This document shows, piece after piece, positions 24,857 through 37,560 of a stretch of DNA of 64,000 nt (its first letter is position 1; every line of letters starts with the position of its first letter). Origin of the DNA: Mallotus nudiflorus (taxonomy: Eukaryota > Streptophyta > Magnoliopsida > Malpighiales > Euphorbiaceae). The stretch lies in contig CANTUR010000282.1 of NCBI GenBank assembly GCA_947683625.1, positions 2,170,001 to 2,234,000 of the forward strand. Direction: 5' to 3'. Under the pieces are notes generated by a model. That model was not told where the DNA came from. It did no database searches and saw only the letters and a list, made by a program, of their open reading frames with translations. Both the position numbers and the translations under genes were made by a program.

Positions 24857-27010
24857 TTAGGTGGCAGCAACCATTCTTGCTCCATGTTTCTTCAGCATTG
24901 TAGCATGCTTGCGACCAGCAAGATGATAATTATATACATTATCACTATTGCAAACCACATTACAAATAACACACACTCTAACGGCTTCTTGTGCAGCACC
25001 ACCTTCAACAACTTTTCTTCTCTTTGTCTCCAGATCTTCGAACTGCATTGCCACTCTCTTCTTGCTTGTTTGTCCGCTGCCAGCTTTACCTTTATTAGGC
25101 TTTGATTGTGGCCCAATTACTGGATTTTGTGTTGCAGATGAAACACTGGATTTAATAGCAGCTTCCTGTAATTTCTCCAAGTTTTTCTTGTGTTTCTTTC
25201 CCAATTTATGCTGGTCAAGTACATCTTTGCTGTTACAGTCCACCTTACAAACTTCACAATAAGCAGATTGAACAACCTTTGTTTTCTTTTGGCGCTTCTT
25301 TACAGTGTCATTTCCCTGAATCTGAAATGTAAAGTTAGCCCATGCAGTAGATCCTGGCTGTGCAACAGCCAACTGTTCTAAAACATCTGGAGTTATTGTA
25401 GCACCCTGCAGATACAAGCAGACATTACTTCTGATGCATATAATGAAATATGGATACTGTAACCGAAAAATGTAAATAGATACAAAAAATTCTAGGTGTT
25501 CAAAGTCATCAATATAGTGCTAAATTTCAAACATGTGCAGAACCAAAGGAGGCAACTGTAGTAGCAATATCAAGTGTATTCTAACTTAAACACAACATAG
25601 TGGAACTGAATTAAATTACAAAGCAATTGGATCTGACTGTGTATAACAGTTTTTCTCATTAGCTCTCTTAAGGGACAAGCTTTGCTTATAGCATCTATTA
25701 GCAGTCTCCACATTAAATTAATTTCTTTACCACTTCAGTCTACATAATTTCTGGTCTACTTGGCTTTCCCTTACAACTTCACAAACTGGATCCTCTATAT
25801 TTTTGACTTGCGACCTGTTTAATGTCCTCCAGGTAGACTCTTCTTGTATCCAACCTATTTCTTGTGAGTTGTGTTCCCATACAAATTGCATTCACATTAG
25901 AAATTCTGATTAGAAGCCATGGTATAACATAATTTCAATCCCCCCCCCCCTTCTCTCTCCTCTCTTCTATCTCTCCTATAAATAGGATGCAACAACGTTT
26001 GTTGCAGATATGTTAATTGTACTTTTATACAAGCTAGTTAGCTTGTTATAGGGCTGGTGCATGTTATGTGGCCTGAAACCTAAACACATCAAGAGCAAAA
26101 AGAAGTCTTCCATAACAAAGCAGCAATGTGTCATGCAGACACAAAAGGTATTTATTCTGACACTCACTTACAATAAAATTCTGAATACGAATACATACAA
26201 ATATTTCTCTCTATCCATTAAGCTGAAAAAGGAGAAACATATAATGTAACGACAATGTTTTATGTCCACAAAGAAACTATATTTCATTAGTAGCACATTG
26301 GAAAGGATGAACTCTCTACTTAACCCGGAACTTATAAGCCGAAATTCAATACAACTTAAATTTAAAAAAAAAAACTGACAGCAATTGGCAATATAAGAAT
26401 TAGATTTCCAAATAATGCCACTTCAAATAGAACAAACTATAATACTACACATAATAATGGTTAGCCCCATATCCTGCATAGCTTCTATAAGCATTTTTCA
26501 CACAATAAAAATGATACCAAACAGCTCAATTAATTCAGAAATGACTAGGCCTAACATATAAAAAATTCAATCAAAACCAACAAAAAAAAATTAAATTTTT
26601 ATTAAAAAAAAAGGAAAAGAAGACGAACCACTTACAACAGCAGCTCCATATTGAACTGGGTCGGATCCATATTGCGTAACAGTCCCATTGGCAGCCCAAT
26701 TCGGATCCAAATAATACCCTGAAGCAGAAGCATCCACCTGGGTATAAGCCAAGGCATGGCCTTGTGGCGGTAAGGGGGCGGCTACTGAAGGTGGGTAGGA
26801 GTCAACTCCCGGAGGTCTGAGCTCGGCAGCGGAGGAGGAGGAGGAGGAGGTGGGGTCAGCGTAGATATGATGATGGAGTTGGAGAGAGAAATGAGGAGGG
26901 TTAGGGTTTGGGGGGTAATAAGAGTAGTATGGGTCAGCAGTAGTAGTAGGAGCAGCAGTAACAGCAGCCGGTGATGGTGGAATTAAATTAGGGTTAGGGT
27001 TTGGATTCAT
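24857..27010 (-). CDS. U1/matrin-type two-zinc-finger protein (RNA-binding-like)
   Basis: Two exons: 27010-26636 (125 codons) and 25405-24857, joined by an intron with gtaagt donor and ctgcag acceptor; 307 aa. The N-terminal half is low complexity, rich in Pro, Tyr, Asn and Ser (repeated Asn-Pro at the start, a run of six Ser near residue 55). The C-terminal half has two fingers of spacing C-x2-C-x12-H-x5-H at about 175/178/191/197 and 270/273/286/292, each ending in basic residues (LGKKHKKNL, LAGRKHATML). That spacing is the zf-met/U1-type finger used by double-stranded-RNA or splicing-related proteins. A lysine-rich nuclear-signal-like stretch precedes finger 1 (VKKRQKKTK). Known plant members are uncharacterised nuclear proteins, so the RNA-binding role is inferred from the finger type. 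Convergent with PHO1. Confidence 0.85.
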
Positions 27011-29467
27011 CTGATATGATTTTCAATTTTTTTTTTTACATGTGAACTAAAATCACAGAGCTCTCCGTTCTTCTGTTGCTCTGCTCTGTGCATCACAGAA
27101 CAGACATTAGACTGTAGCAATTTTGCTTGCCTTATGGGCTCTTAGAAATTGACCCATTTATAGAACCTTTTATAGATCTAATAAAAAAATCCCAAACTAT
27201 ACACTATTTCTACAACTTTATTATTATTATTATTTAAATAATGTTCAGCTGTTGGTTGTTAAACCATTTTTAAAAAGAAATTTTTTAATCATTTTTGATA
27301 AATCGACTCGAATTGTAAGATTCTAACAACAACGGTGATACGAGAGAGAGACAAATTAGATTTGAGTAGCCACTGTAATTATTAATCGGTAAAATTTAGG
27401 TCATCTTATTCATCAATTAGTTTTAACGGCTAGAATACTACCTAAAAGAACAAATTTTCTGGAATGGTGAAGGAAGATTTGGACTCTAAACCTCCAACTT
27501 GCTATGGTAGGATGCTACATCATCCCACTTATTCTGATGAGGCTATTTCCACAATTTATTAATTACCATATGCAATTTGATTCAATTAGATTTTTTTAGA
27601 CCAAAATGAATGGTTTTCAGTTGATATCTGGACATGAATATTCATGCCTACAGTTCAAATTTTGCTTCAATTTAGTCGCATTAGATTATATAAATATTTC
27701 CACATTAATTCTTAAATTTTTACAATACTAGTGTTTTAATATAGAGAAAAATACAAATTTAATACTTGTGATTTCGACTTATAGCAAAACTAATTGAATA
27801 TCATTTTTTTCATTTTAATATTTTATCAGTTGATATTATAATTATTTTATTAAAACTTTAATATGATATTAAATTTCAATCATAAAATTATTTTATAAAT
27901 GCCCCAAATCTATTCTATATGACATGAACTTTATTTATAGGTTAGCTCTCACCTCTCAGTTATATATCATTTCTTCTCTCCTACAGTTGGGTTAAACTGA
28001 AATTAAAGAGAGTAATTAAGCAATAATCTATTTTGTTAGTCAATGGCTAAAATATTTTGTGCCAATTCATTTTCCAGCTTAACAGTTAACATTTTTCATG
28101 TGCCAAGTAACAAAAAAAGAATTGGACCTTCCCTCCTTTTAATGGGGGCAAGATGTGAGCTAGCCTCAAGGGACACTTCAAAAGAGAAAGAAGAAAGTAG
28201 TAAACAAAGTTTCAGGGCATGCACATGGCTTCTTTGCTTCTTAATCATGAGAAATTGTCTCATTTCTCTAGTGGGTGGTGACAAGCAGAAGTAACATTGT
28301 TGCTTTTTGCCAATAATGTAGATTACTGGTGAATCAAATTTCTAATATAAGTAAATGAAAAATGAATAAAACTACAGTAATAAACCAATGTGAACTTAAC
28401 ACAAACCTAAAGGTAGTGGACCCATAGCTTTAAGAACATATGCTCTCTTCAGAAGATCTTCAGACCATGTGGCATGTGCCTTCTTCTGCTTAGAGTTAGA
28501 GGAAAGAGTGACTAGAGCATCAGTCAAAAGTGGGTACTGAAGCAAGAGTGGCCATCTATCTCTTTATCATTGCTCTACAAGTAATCTATTTTTCCCATTT
28601 TCAATGGTGATCAGTTGCATGAAAGCAACCTTTAGCCTAATACAGACTTAAAAAAATAAGCTTGGTGTTCTTCAAGTTTGGTCTGTTGTGAGCACTCTAG
28701 AATACAAGGTAAATATTTACTTGTAGCTTGATCCTATGCAGTCTTGATTTATTCATGTTTCTAACTTGAAATTTTTACTGCCAAATAACAAACTAAGCAG
28801 GGATTATTCACCTTTAAGGTCAAGGCAAAGGCTTCTTTAACTACGTTCCAGCAAGCACTAGAAAACTGTTTATTGAAGTGTTGAGGGAGAGCAATGTGAA
28901 CAATATAAAAATGCAACACAAGTCTTTCTTGGCTATAAAACATGCATAAAGAGCAAGAAATGGCTAAGGTGGAGTGCTAATTTGAGATAATATGTCAAAT
29001 GTAATGTGTTAGGTGACTAAACAATCAACCTTAGCTTAGATAAACAGATACCCATATAATATATACATACATCTTAATCATTATAATTATTATTTTCCTG
29101 CTCTTAACTTTCCCAAGTCCTAATCTCACATATTGATCATTGCACAGAGGTTGAACTACTAACATTCAGAAATGGAGGGCAAAAAAAAAAAAGGGTATAT
29201 TGCATTCTGTTTGAACACTTGGTACAAAAGAATGAATAGACAAAACTGGAATTCAATCTAAGAACAATTGTGTTTCTGCTTTTGTATAAGAAAACTAAAA
29301 TGCAAAAAGGACCAAACAAATCCTGTTTCACTATTAAAACTCCAAATGTAATACCATAATGAAGCTCTTTCAGATCACGTATAAAAAATGGCAGATGTAA
29401 GGGAGTCATCCACCATATTCTCTGCTTTCTTGAAACTCTTCGGAAGCCAGATACAGAACTGGTGGAC
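27011..29467. other. intergenic: upstream of the U1-type gene and 3' side of the C2H2 gene
   Basis: 27011-27150 is probably the leader and promoter of the U1-type finger gene. 27200-29130 is AT-rich with no recognisable gene; the 83-codon frame at 28043-28294 shows no domain, splice context or composition shift, so I do not call it. 29137-29467 is probably the 3' UTR of the C2H2 gene. Confidence 0.45.
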
Positions 29468-31219
29468 TTAGGTAGCAATGACATCCAGTAGTGATTCATG
29501 GTTGTAGCTAGTTTCTGCCCAGTATGACTTGAACTCAGCTTCATTGTTGGCCTCTGTATCAATCATGGCTGGGAGATTAATATCAAATGCACCACATAGA
29601 TCAGGAACTTCTTGTTGCATTGCCATATCCTGCTCTTCTGTGGCTTTAGCAAGATGAGTCCTCTTGTGACCTCCTAAAGCTTGGCCAGACACGAACAACT
29701 TAAAGCAGATATGGCATTGATGCTTCTTGCTTTTGTTTAACTGAAAACTTGTAATCGCCACTCCATTCTCTTCCTCCTTCACTGATTCCTTAATGCCATC
29801 AGTCTTTGAAACCTCCGATTCAGCATTAATTTTTTTGGGCAAAACATCTGCCTGGATATCCTCTTGGCATTGGTCAATCTTCAAAGCACGAGAGCTTTTT
29901 GTTGTTCTTCTATGTAGTGTCTGGTGGCCACCAAGTGCCTGATGATTGGGAAGTATCTTGTTGCAGATCCTGCACTGGTATTGGCTCTTCTTTTTAGAAT
30001 CACCAGAATCTGAAGTAGAGCATATCAATTCAGTGCAAGAAACCGTCCCCATATCAGCATCACAAACATCAAAATTATTGCTTGAGGTAGTCCATTTCAC
30101 ATGTCCTGGACCAGCAAGATCCAGTCCAACTTCTTCCCTACGATCTTGGTTTGAGTCTGTATCAGAAGCAGTGCTACCTATTTCATCCTGAATTCCCTTG
30201 TCTATCTCAGTATCAAACAATAGGGATCCACATTCGCCCTCTACTTCAGGCCTGTTGGAGTCAGCTGCCTGGTAAAAACTCACTACGGGAAGTTCTAATT
30301 CGATTTTCTTTTCATCAAAACCCATCGCTATTTCACAATCACTACATTCAGAGCTCTTATTCTTAGAATCTGAAGCACAAGAATCAAACTTCTCAGTTCT
30401 TGGTTTCTTCTTCTTGACAAGCTCACCATCATCATCGTCAAAAACATCAACTCTGACCTCACTGCACTCGATTCCCTTATTTCCATCCAAAGGTTTAACC
30501 TCCAATGATAAAGAATCATTATCCAAGGAATCACTAGCTGATCTGAATCCGACCCATTCACATACACCTCCAGACAACATCATCAAACACATGGCTGCAT
30601 CTTTGACTTCTTGCTCAAGTTCAAAACCAGACACAGATTCATCCATGCTAGAAAAAGAAGAATTAGGAGCAGTAACCTTGTACCTCACTCTATTGGATCT
30701 CTTCCTTCTCGCAAGAGTCACAGTCTCAGAAGCAGATAAAGCTATCACAACCAAGTCAGGGCCTGAAGGGGTTATTGATTCTTTAGAGACCCTGTTCTTT
30801 AAAGAATGCAATCTCATGTGACCAGTTAGAGATCTTAGCGTCTTGAACCCTTTCCCACATTCTTTGCAACGACTTCCATTTCTTTCTTCTACTGAATGAT
30901 GCCTCATATGACCATGAAGAGATCTTGGTGACTCAAATTGTTTGCCACAGATTCTACATTCTGCACTTTCTTGAACTGAAAGCACACCATCATCATCATC
31001 ACCGTCTTTAAAGATAGAAGATTTCCAGGATTTCTTGGGGTTTTCTCTTAGGCCATAACTACCTTCATTACCCATATCGCTGCTTTCAACTTTACCAGCT
31101 TCTTTACCAGAATTTTTAACTCTATGAGTCCTCATGTGGCCACCCAAGATTCTTCCACTCAAGAAACTCTTGTTACACAACTTGCACACATATTGCTTCT
31201 TTCCATGATCTTGCTCCAT
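29468..31219 (-). CDS. C2H2 zinc-finger transcription factor with five fingers and C-terminal EAR motif
   Basis: Intronless, 583 aa. Five C-x2-C-x12-H-x3-H fingers: residues 12-32, 88-108, 118-138, 416-436 and 502-522. Fingers 4 and 5 carry the plant-specific QALGGH helix (NHQALGGHQTLH, SGQALGGHKRTH); fingers 1-3 have diverged versions (RILGGHMRTH, SLHGHMRHH, SLTGHMRLH). Downstream of finger 5, FDINLPA (about 546-552) is an EAR-type repression motif that recruits TOPLESS-class co-repressors. Acidic, Ser-rich linkers separate the 3-finger and 2-finger groups, and a basic patch near residue 170 (ARRKRSNR) may be a nuclear signal. This layout matches the larger members of the ZAT1/ZAT4/ZAT9-like C1 subfamily; I cannot assign an orthologue. 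Likely nuclear repressor. Confidence 0.92.
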   Translation of the reverse strand: MEQDHGKKQYVCKLCNKSFLSGRILGGHMRTHRVKNSGKEAGKVESSDMGNEGSYGLRENPKKSWKSSIFKDGDDDDGVLSVQESAECRICGKQFESPRSLHGHMRHHSVEERNGSRCKECGKGFKTLRSLTGHMRLHSLKNRVSKESITPSGPDLVVIALSASETVTLARRKRSNRVRYKVTAPNSSFSSMDESVSGFELEQEVKDAAMCLMMLSGGVCEWVGFRSASDSLDNDSLSLEVKPLDGNKGIECSEVRVDVFDDDDGELVKKKKPRTEKFDSCASDSKNKSSECSDCEIAMGFDEKKIELELPVVSFYQAADSNRPEVEGECGSLLFDTEIDKGIQDEIGSTASDTDSNQDRREEVGLDLAGPGHVKWTTSSNNFDVCDADMGTVSCTELICSTSDSGDSKKKSQYQCRICNKILPNHQALGGHQTLHRRTTKSSRALKIDQCQEDIQADVLPKKINAESEVSKTDGIKESVKEEENGVAITSFQLNKSKKHQCHICFKLFVSGQALGGHKRTHLAKATEEQDMAMQQEVPDLCGAFDINLPAMIDTEANNEAEFKSYWAETSYNHESLLDVIAT

Positions 31220-31860
31220 TTTTAATGCGTTTCACTTTCACCAACCCAAAGAAACAAAACAGAAATAACCCAGATCACAAAATAAGAAAAGCCTCAAATT
31301 TTCCAAGAAGAGTGCAAGAAATTTTCTATCACATCCCCCGGAACCAAACAACCACAATTCAAGAAGCAGAGAACTCAATCAATGAAGAAGACCCAGATAA
31401 AAAAGATTCAAAATTCTAACAAAAGCTAAGATTCCCTTAGTTTTAGGAGTAAGAATAAGAAGAAACGATGTGGGTCTTCGTGCAAAGCAAAGATCTTGAT
31501 TCGCTAGAGAGGGAAAAAAGATCAAGAAAAAAAAACCCAATACACGTTGTTGCAGCCTCTGCTTTAACACTCTGTCTCTTTAGTGGGTAGTTGCAGAAGT
31601 ATATGCAAATCGCGATTCTGAAATGGAAGTGACAATTGAGCACGATTGACCCGAAAAGAAACAGAGGAGACAGAGGGTGAAGCTGCAAGTTTGAAAAAAA
31701 AGAAGGGGAATACTTGCATGGAAGCTAAGCTAATATATATATCGAAAATGATTTTCAAAGCGGGCTATATATATCATCACTCCATATATAGTTGTAGACT
31801 TTCACTTGCTTATATAAAAGAATTTTTTCACTTTGGCTGCATTTATTGATTTGCTCTTAA
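31220..31860 (-). promoter_or_regulatory. leader and promoter region of the C2H2 gene
   Basis: Upstream of the ATG on the minus strand, the sequence is pyrimidine-rich up to about 31700. A TATA-like run (plus strand atatatatat, about 31733-31742) lies roughly 520 bp upstream of the ATG, which would give a long leader. Short frames here are low complexity. Assignment by position only. Confidence 0.35.
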
Positions 31861-34462
31861 AATGGGCATTTTGGGAACAATCAAAACTTGCAATTAATTT
31901 TGTTAACAAGAAAATCTCATTTTGATTGGAAATTGATTTCTTGCTGTGGAAGTAAATTGTTAGAATTTTGGGTCGTTTACCTTTTGAATCCTTTGTTATT
32001 ATTCTTCTTTTACTTAACCTATGGCTGCTTCATCCAATCGCCAGATATGTCCCACTTGAGGTGAATCTTTTTTTTTTTTTTTTTTTTTTAATGTTGTAAT
32101 GAGATAAAAATACTTTACATAACAATATTTTTTTCATCCTCTTTAATTTTTCTAAAAGGAGATTTAATTTAAATAAAATCAGATATCTCGTAATACCTTA
32201 ACTATCATGTCAATGATATACACGGAATTTTTCTTTTAACTTTGAATTTCTTACTTTTCTTCTATAAATTAATTATATTTTGATGCGATGTTCACTATTT
32301 CTTCATAGAAATAATTAAAAATCTAGGTAGGAATAGTTGAGTTTATGTACTTATAAAATGTCAAAAAATTAAGAAAATATTTTTTTCTTATTTGATGTAG
32401 CCATCTAGTAGGATGTGAGAGTATCACATGTATACTTATTTTATACTTATTTTATTTCCGCGTCAACATAGCTATGTTAACTTGATAAATCTACTAATGC
32501 TCAATTGAATGGTATGTTCAAGGATTAATATCTTTTATAAATTAATTCACTTTGATTAGGGGTTTTATTTGAGATTTTATAATTCTAGATAATGACTTCA
32601 ATACCAATAAATTAAAAGATGTTTGGTTTAGATACTTTTAGTTTTCATATATTACCTCCGTCTTTGCCCATAAGGCGGTTTGATCGGGTGGGAGTGCCCT
32701 CCGTAATTTTCAGAAGTCCAGTAAGTAGTAGTTCGATTCAAGATAATCGTCATTGAAAAAGTTAACTGAAAAATCACTTTCAGAAGTTTTTTTATAAAAT
32801 ATTTGGTTAAAATGTGATCCGTTAATTCATAAAAATTGTAAGAAAGAGATAAAGACTTCCCGATTGTAAAGTTTCGAGCGGAAGTTAAATTAATTAAATT
32901 ATTATTTTTTTTTTGCGCTCCCAATTTGATCTTTTAACTTCCCCTTTGCCCTTTTAGAGAAAGGGGTGGAGTCTCAACAACCACAGGAGTGGCAGGAAGC
33001 AGCACACCAAGAGACGCAGGACGAACTCCCAGTTTTAAATATTCCAATCGATCGGCCTCATATTTCCGGAAGCCGGAAAGCTAGGAAGAGGAGCACATAA
33101 GGAAGGAAGCACGGACAAAAGACCAGTCAGGCATGATGAAATAGTCTCATTTCAGAAAAAATTGTGCATATTTTCATTATGGTGGTTAAGAACACTTGCA
33201 AGAGTTAAAATTCTAATTCTTGTCATCATTTTGTTTGTTTGTGAACTTTTTTCAATATATAATAATAATATCATAGTATGATATGCCAATTGATCTAACA
33301 AGATAACATGACATTTGTTATTGTTGTTACAATATTGAGTTTTTATTATAACTATGAAAAACAAAGGTAAGAACTAGGGAAGGAAAAGATCACATAGTTC
33401 AACAAATAATTCTTTGCCATTGTTGGGGCTTGGTGGTTACCTTCAATAGTAAACTTGGTCTTAAGGCTTATGTGTAATCTTTCTTTAATCATGATGCCAA
33501 TATTTTACTCGTGAGTTATGCTAGTTCATTCACTCATCCTTTGTTTGAAGTTCCTTCTATGATTTTTGTAAGTAGTTCTGTATTGAGTCTTCTCCATTAA
33601 TTTAATCCAAACTACACTAAACAGGCTGGCAAAACTAGATCAGATCCAAATACTGCGTTATCACTTCATGAAAACATAAAATACTAATAATGTGTTATCC
33701 AAAATGCTGGGCTAGGCACTAGGAGAGACAATGGCAGTGTTGCTCTATTATCTCTCTCATTAAGATGATAGATGGAGTTTAAATGCTGAAGCCAAACTGT
33801 TATTTCGAACATCAAGTAATCTTCGCTGAAATTGATACAGTGCTACAATGAAACTAATTACAGACCGTCAAAAGGGCAAAAATACAACCAAGACTGACTG
33901 ATACAGAAACAAGATCTATTGATTGAAATTACAATGAAAACAATAAGATCATATCATTCATAGGGTAATGCATTTCAACCGGACATTGGCAACGCAACTC
34001 CATTGCAACCAATAGACTGATCCGATCTGAAAAACAGCATTCAAGTCATGCTACACGGATTTGCAACTAGCAGCTTAGAAAATTTCCATCAGAGTTCCTT
34101 TGGCACATCCACGGAAATTAACCACCTCCACCCTACAGCGCTTCCATTTTTCAAAATTTGCAAGCACAGGATAGAGGTAGACTAATTAGCTGTCGGTCTG
34201 AGAGTCGTGTTATTTGTGCAATAGAATCCCAAAAAGGCCTTGAGATTTAATGCTGCCTACCTATGCAAAGTTCAATTAAATTGTTTGATAACAATCACAT
34301 CTCCACTGTGATTGACATCATCTTCCAGCCAGCACCATGTCCATCCTCCTTTCAGGAAAAGACAAGCTTGTGGACGTAACAGAATTGATTCTTTCATGCA
34401 CGACAGTGATGTCCAAGCTAAGCATCCTCCTAGCAGCCATCAGCAGTGTCCCTGGAATTCTA
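31861..34462. other. intergenic, AT-rich, with one small open GC-richer island
   Basis: Most of this stretch holds nothing recognisable; it includes a run of about 22 T near 32069. An island at about 32930-33130 is less AT-rich and reads open for about 57 codons on the plus strand with no ATG, ending in a basic tail before TAA near 33101. It may be a gene fragment or chance. 33900-34462 is probably the 3' UTR of the ELM2/SANT gene. Confidence 0.4.
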
Positions 34463-36088
34463 TCACTCCTGACTGAGATGTCCTCTGTCTGTTGCCATAT
34501 CAAGTGGACCAGCACAATCAATATTGTCTGGCTGACACTCATACGATGTGCATGAATCATCTTCCACATCATAACCATTTCCATTGTTGCTGGGAATTTG
34601 TTTAATTAGCTTAAAGCCTGTATCACTGCCACAACCAACAGCGGAAATATCAGCATGCACTGCTGAAACATCATCTAAGTCTCCCTCATACTCCTCATCA
34701 GTTGCAACTCTGTGAATATCATCACCTGCACTCTCTTTGGAGACATCAATTTCATCCTCATCTTCAATATGTTCATTGCAATCATCAACATGGTCCTCAT
34801 AGTAAGCGTGAGCATCTAGTCCATCGAGAGATTCCACTGCAGAGTCTTCATCTTCCTCTACCACTCCATCTTCACTTCTTTGCCACTCATCATTATCACT
34901 GTCAATGTTCAGTGGGTCAAACCTATTTTGCTCAGAACGCTTCCGAAGCATGAACACATTAAAATAATAACTGATGAGCTCTCTTTTTGTTCGGGAAGGA
35001 AACGCTGCCGACAGATGGTTCCAAAAGTTATTGCCCATCGATGCAGGATTTGCCATAACTATATCATCGAAGAGTTGCTCTTCCTCTTCAGTCCAATTCT
35101 TTGCAACACATTCTCCCATATCATAGAAACCCAGCCCCTCAAAAATATCCTCCCCAAGGTTCTCCTTAAGTTTATGCCTAGCTTCCACTATATGTTGTTT
35201 CACACATTCAATAGAACCCTGATCAAGGCAACCACAATCACTATTGGTGCCTTCACAGCCATGGATTGCAGGTCCTTCCAGTTCTGGCATTGGAAGCACA
35301 CAAGCGCCCATTAGCCTCTTCTCATAACCATCATCAATTTTGATGCTAGAGCTGGATGGTTGTGCAAGGGCAGCCTCATGGACAGAATTATGTAACTGAC
35401 TAGAATAGATATTGGAACCCTCCCATTCTGGTACAAAAGCCTGATGCTCAGGTCCAATAGAAACTGGCTTCCGAAAAGGAACAAAAGCCTGATGCTCAGG
35501 TCCAAAAGAAACTGACTTCTGAAAAGGATAGTCAATAGATGAAAATGCTTCATCAGGTTGATATAAAGCCCTCACTTGGTGTCCATGATCAAAATATTCT
35601 GGGAACAATGAGAGATTATCTGCCTCAAGAATTCCACTGCTGATCCATAAAAAATGGGGAAAGGAGCCAGATGACCCACTTTCAAAATTGTTGGTATCAT
35701 TTGAAACTGCTGTGACTGAATCATTTTCAGACCTTCCAACATCTTGACACTTCCCAAGACTGTCCTGACCATCTTCACAGTAAAAACAAGTCAATTATAA
35801 CAATTAAGACAAAAAAAAAAAAACAATCCTTCACATATATGGAGCACTGGTAGGCTATGCATTATAGTTAAGTTAGCAAGACAATGCAAATATGTCCCAT
35901 TTCTCCAACTTATTCATCAATTCATAGAACAGAATTATCAATAATTCATTACCTGAATTCATGGGTTTCAGGAAAGCATCATCAAGGGGAACAACTGAAG
36001 CAATCTGGTCAACGTATTCCAGGTGTCTAGGATGCTTACAAGCAACCTCATAAGAATCATCATCAATAAAAGACCGTTTATGAATCAT
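34463..36088 (-). CDS. ELM2/SANT (MYB-like) domain protein
   Basis: Two coding exons: 36088-35953 and 35772-34463 (1446 nt, 481 aa). The start ATG follows a leader intron ending ttgcag seven to eight bases upstream. The N-terminus (MIHKRSFIDDDSYEVACKHP) is basic and acidic. An ELM2-like block, GPEHQAFVPEWEG, lies at about 152-164, followed by the conserved LMGACVLPMPELE. A SANT/MYB-like domain follows at about 271-321 (NWTEEEEQLFDDI through FNVFMLRKR). The C-terminal third is strongly acidic (Asp/Glu runs). ELM2-SANT proteins serve in histone-deacetylase and nucleosome-binding complexes, so a nuclear chromatin role is expected. Odd: the first part of the ELM2 motif is present as a 16-residue tandem duplication (about 133-148 and 149-164). 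Alternative upstream coding exons cannot be excluded. Confidence 0.85.
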
Positions 36089-37560
36089 TTTTTTTATCTG
36101 CAAGTTAGAAATATTTTTTTCACCAATGAGAAAAGAAGAAATGAACCTAATAATCAATAAACCATAACCCTACAAATAAAATAGCAAGCAGAAACAGCAA
36201 GTTCACATAAAGGGGGAAAATCATATAAACCTAATAAGCTAAAATATTCTTTTCAGCTTGAAAGAAAAAAATAAACCATCAAATCAAGAGAAGAACAATA
36301 TATTCCTTTATTTGAAGACAAAGTTCACAAAGTAAACACCATAAAAATTAATTCATTACCTACAGTGCTGACTGTAACAGCAAAGGGTACTTAGCAATTT
36401 ACTATCAACTTGCCATCTACTTTTACACAGCACATTTAGGTAAAAATCTGCATCCCTCACAATTGAGACATGCATTATCAACTTATTATTACTTCTAATT
36501 ACAATCTAGGCAAAGTCTAGATGTATCAAAAACTGCTGACCAAAAAGAATTAGTCCACTCTGCAGAACTCAGACAGCATGCATATACATGTGCACCCACA
36601 TAACACATACATACACAGTGAGAGCTGGTAAGATTCATTCACACTTGAAAGCGACATGAAAACTATGCTACATCTAGTCTACTGTGCTTGCTTAAAAAAA
36701 TAAAGACGATAGCTAGCATATGCCATAAAACTAAATTATCTGGTCAAGCATTGCCTAAAGAATGCTCCTTTTGACTCCCCAATTACATTTTCATTTTCAC
36801 CTCCCCAATTTACACTTTCTTGTTACCCAGCATTGCCAAAAAATATGTCGTAAGTACATACAAATAACACACAAAAAAATACAATTAAATATGACAGAAA
36901 AAAACTAAAATTTAATTCATAACTTCACAAATTAATGAAAGCAATAGAATCACATAATTAAGCTAAAAGAGCTTGAACCTTGCCTAGATAATCGCAGCTG
37001 CAAAATCGATGATATCAACAAGAAGAATCAAAAGACGATGAATTTGAACAAAATAATACAATACACAAACTCAATTTACAAAATCAAGATTCTAGATCCC
37101 GGATTCTTGTTTCAATTTACAGATGATAGAAATCACAGGAAGAAATATTTTATTTCGTGTAAACAAATCGAAAAATTAAAAAAATAATAATTGAAATGAA
37201 AAGTTTCAAAATTTCAAAGAATTCACAAAAAATTCGACAGACCCACGAAAATTGACACCGCGATAAACTAATATACACTCTTGGATTTAAAGATCGGACA
37301 AAAACCCTTTTTTAATAGAAGAAATAATAGGGATCTAAGAAAACCCTAACCCTAGAAATGAATCAGATCACGGCGAATAATAAAATTAGGATCAATAGAT
37401 AGAGAAAGAAGCGAATTGAACAAAAAAACAATCGAAATGAAGAAAAAGAAACAGATATCTAAAGAATTTGAGAGAATAGTTCTGAGGATTGGGGATCGAG
37501 GGATATGGGTAAAGTTAGGGCACGATTTTATAGGGAATTTGAGGTAGCGAGAGGGGTGTG
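36089..37560 (-). promoter_or_regulatory. 5' leader, leader intron and promoter of the ELM2/SANT gene
   Basis: The first coding exon begins just after an acceptor (aacttgcag, minus strand, near 36103), so at least one leader exon lies upstream. Candidates for it are the GC-richer stretch at 37320-37560. The AT-rich 36110-37300 segment would be the intron. I see no coding domains here; the frames at 37352-37853 have no features. Confidence 0.4.

Noticed and set aside
28043..28294. 83-codon plus-strand frame between the U1-type and C2H2 genes
   Set aside because: No recognisable domain, promoter, splice context or composition change supports it.
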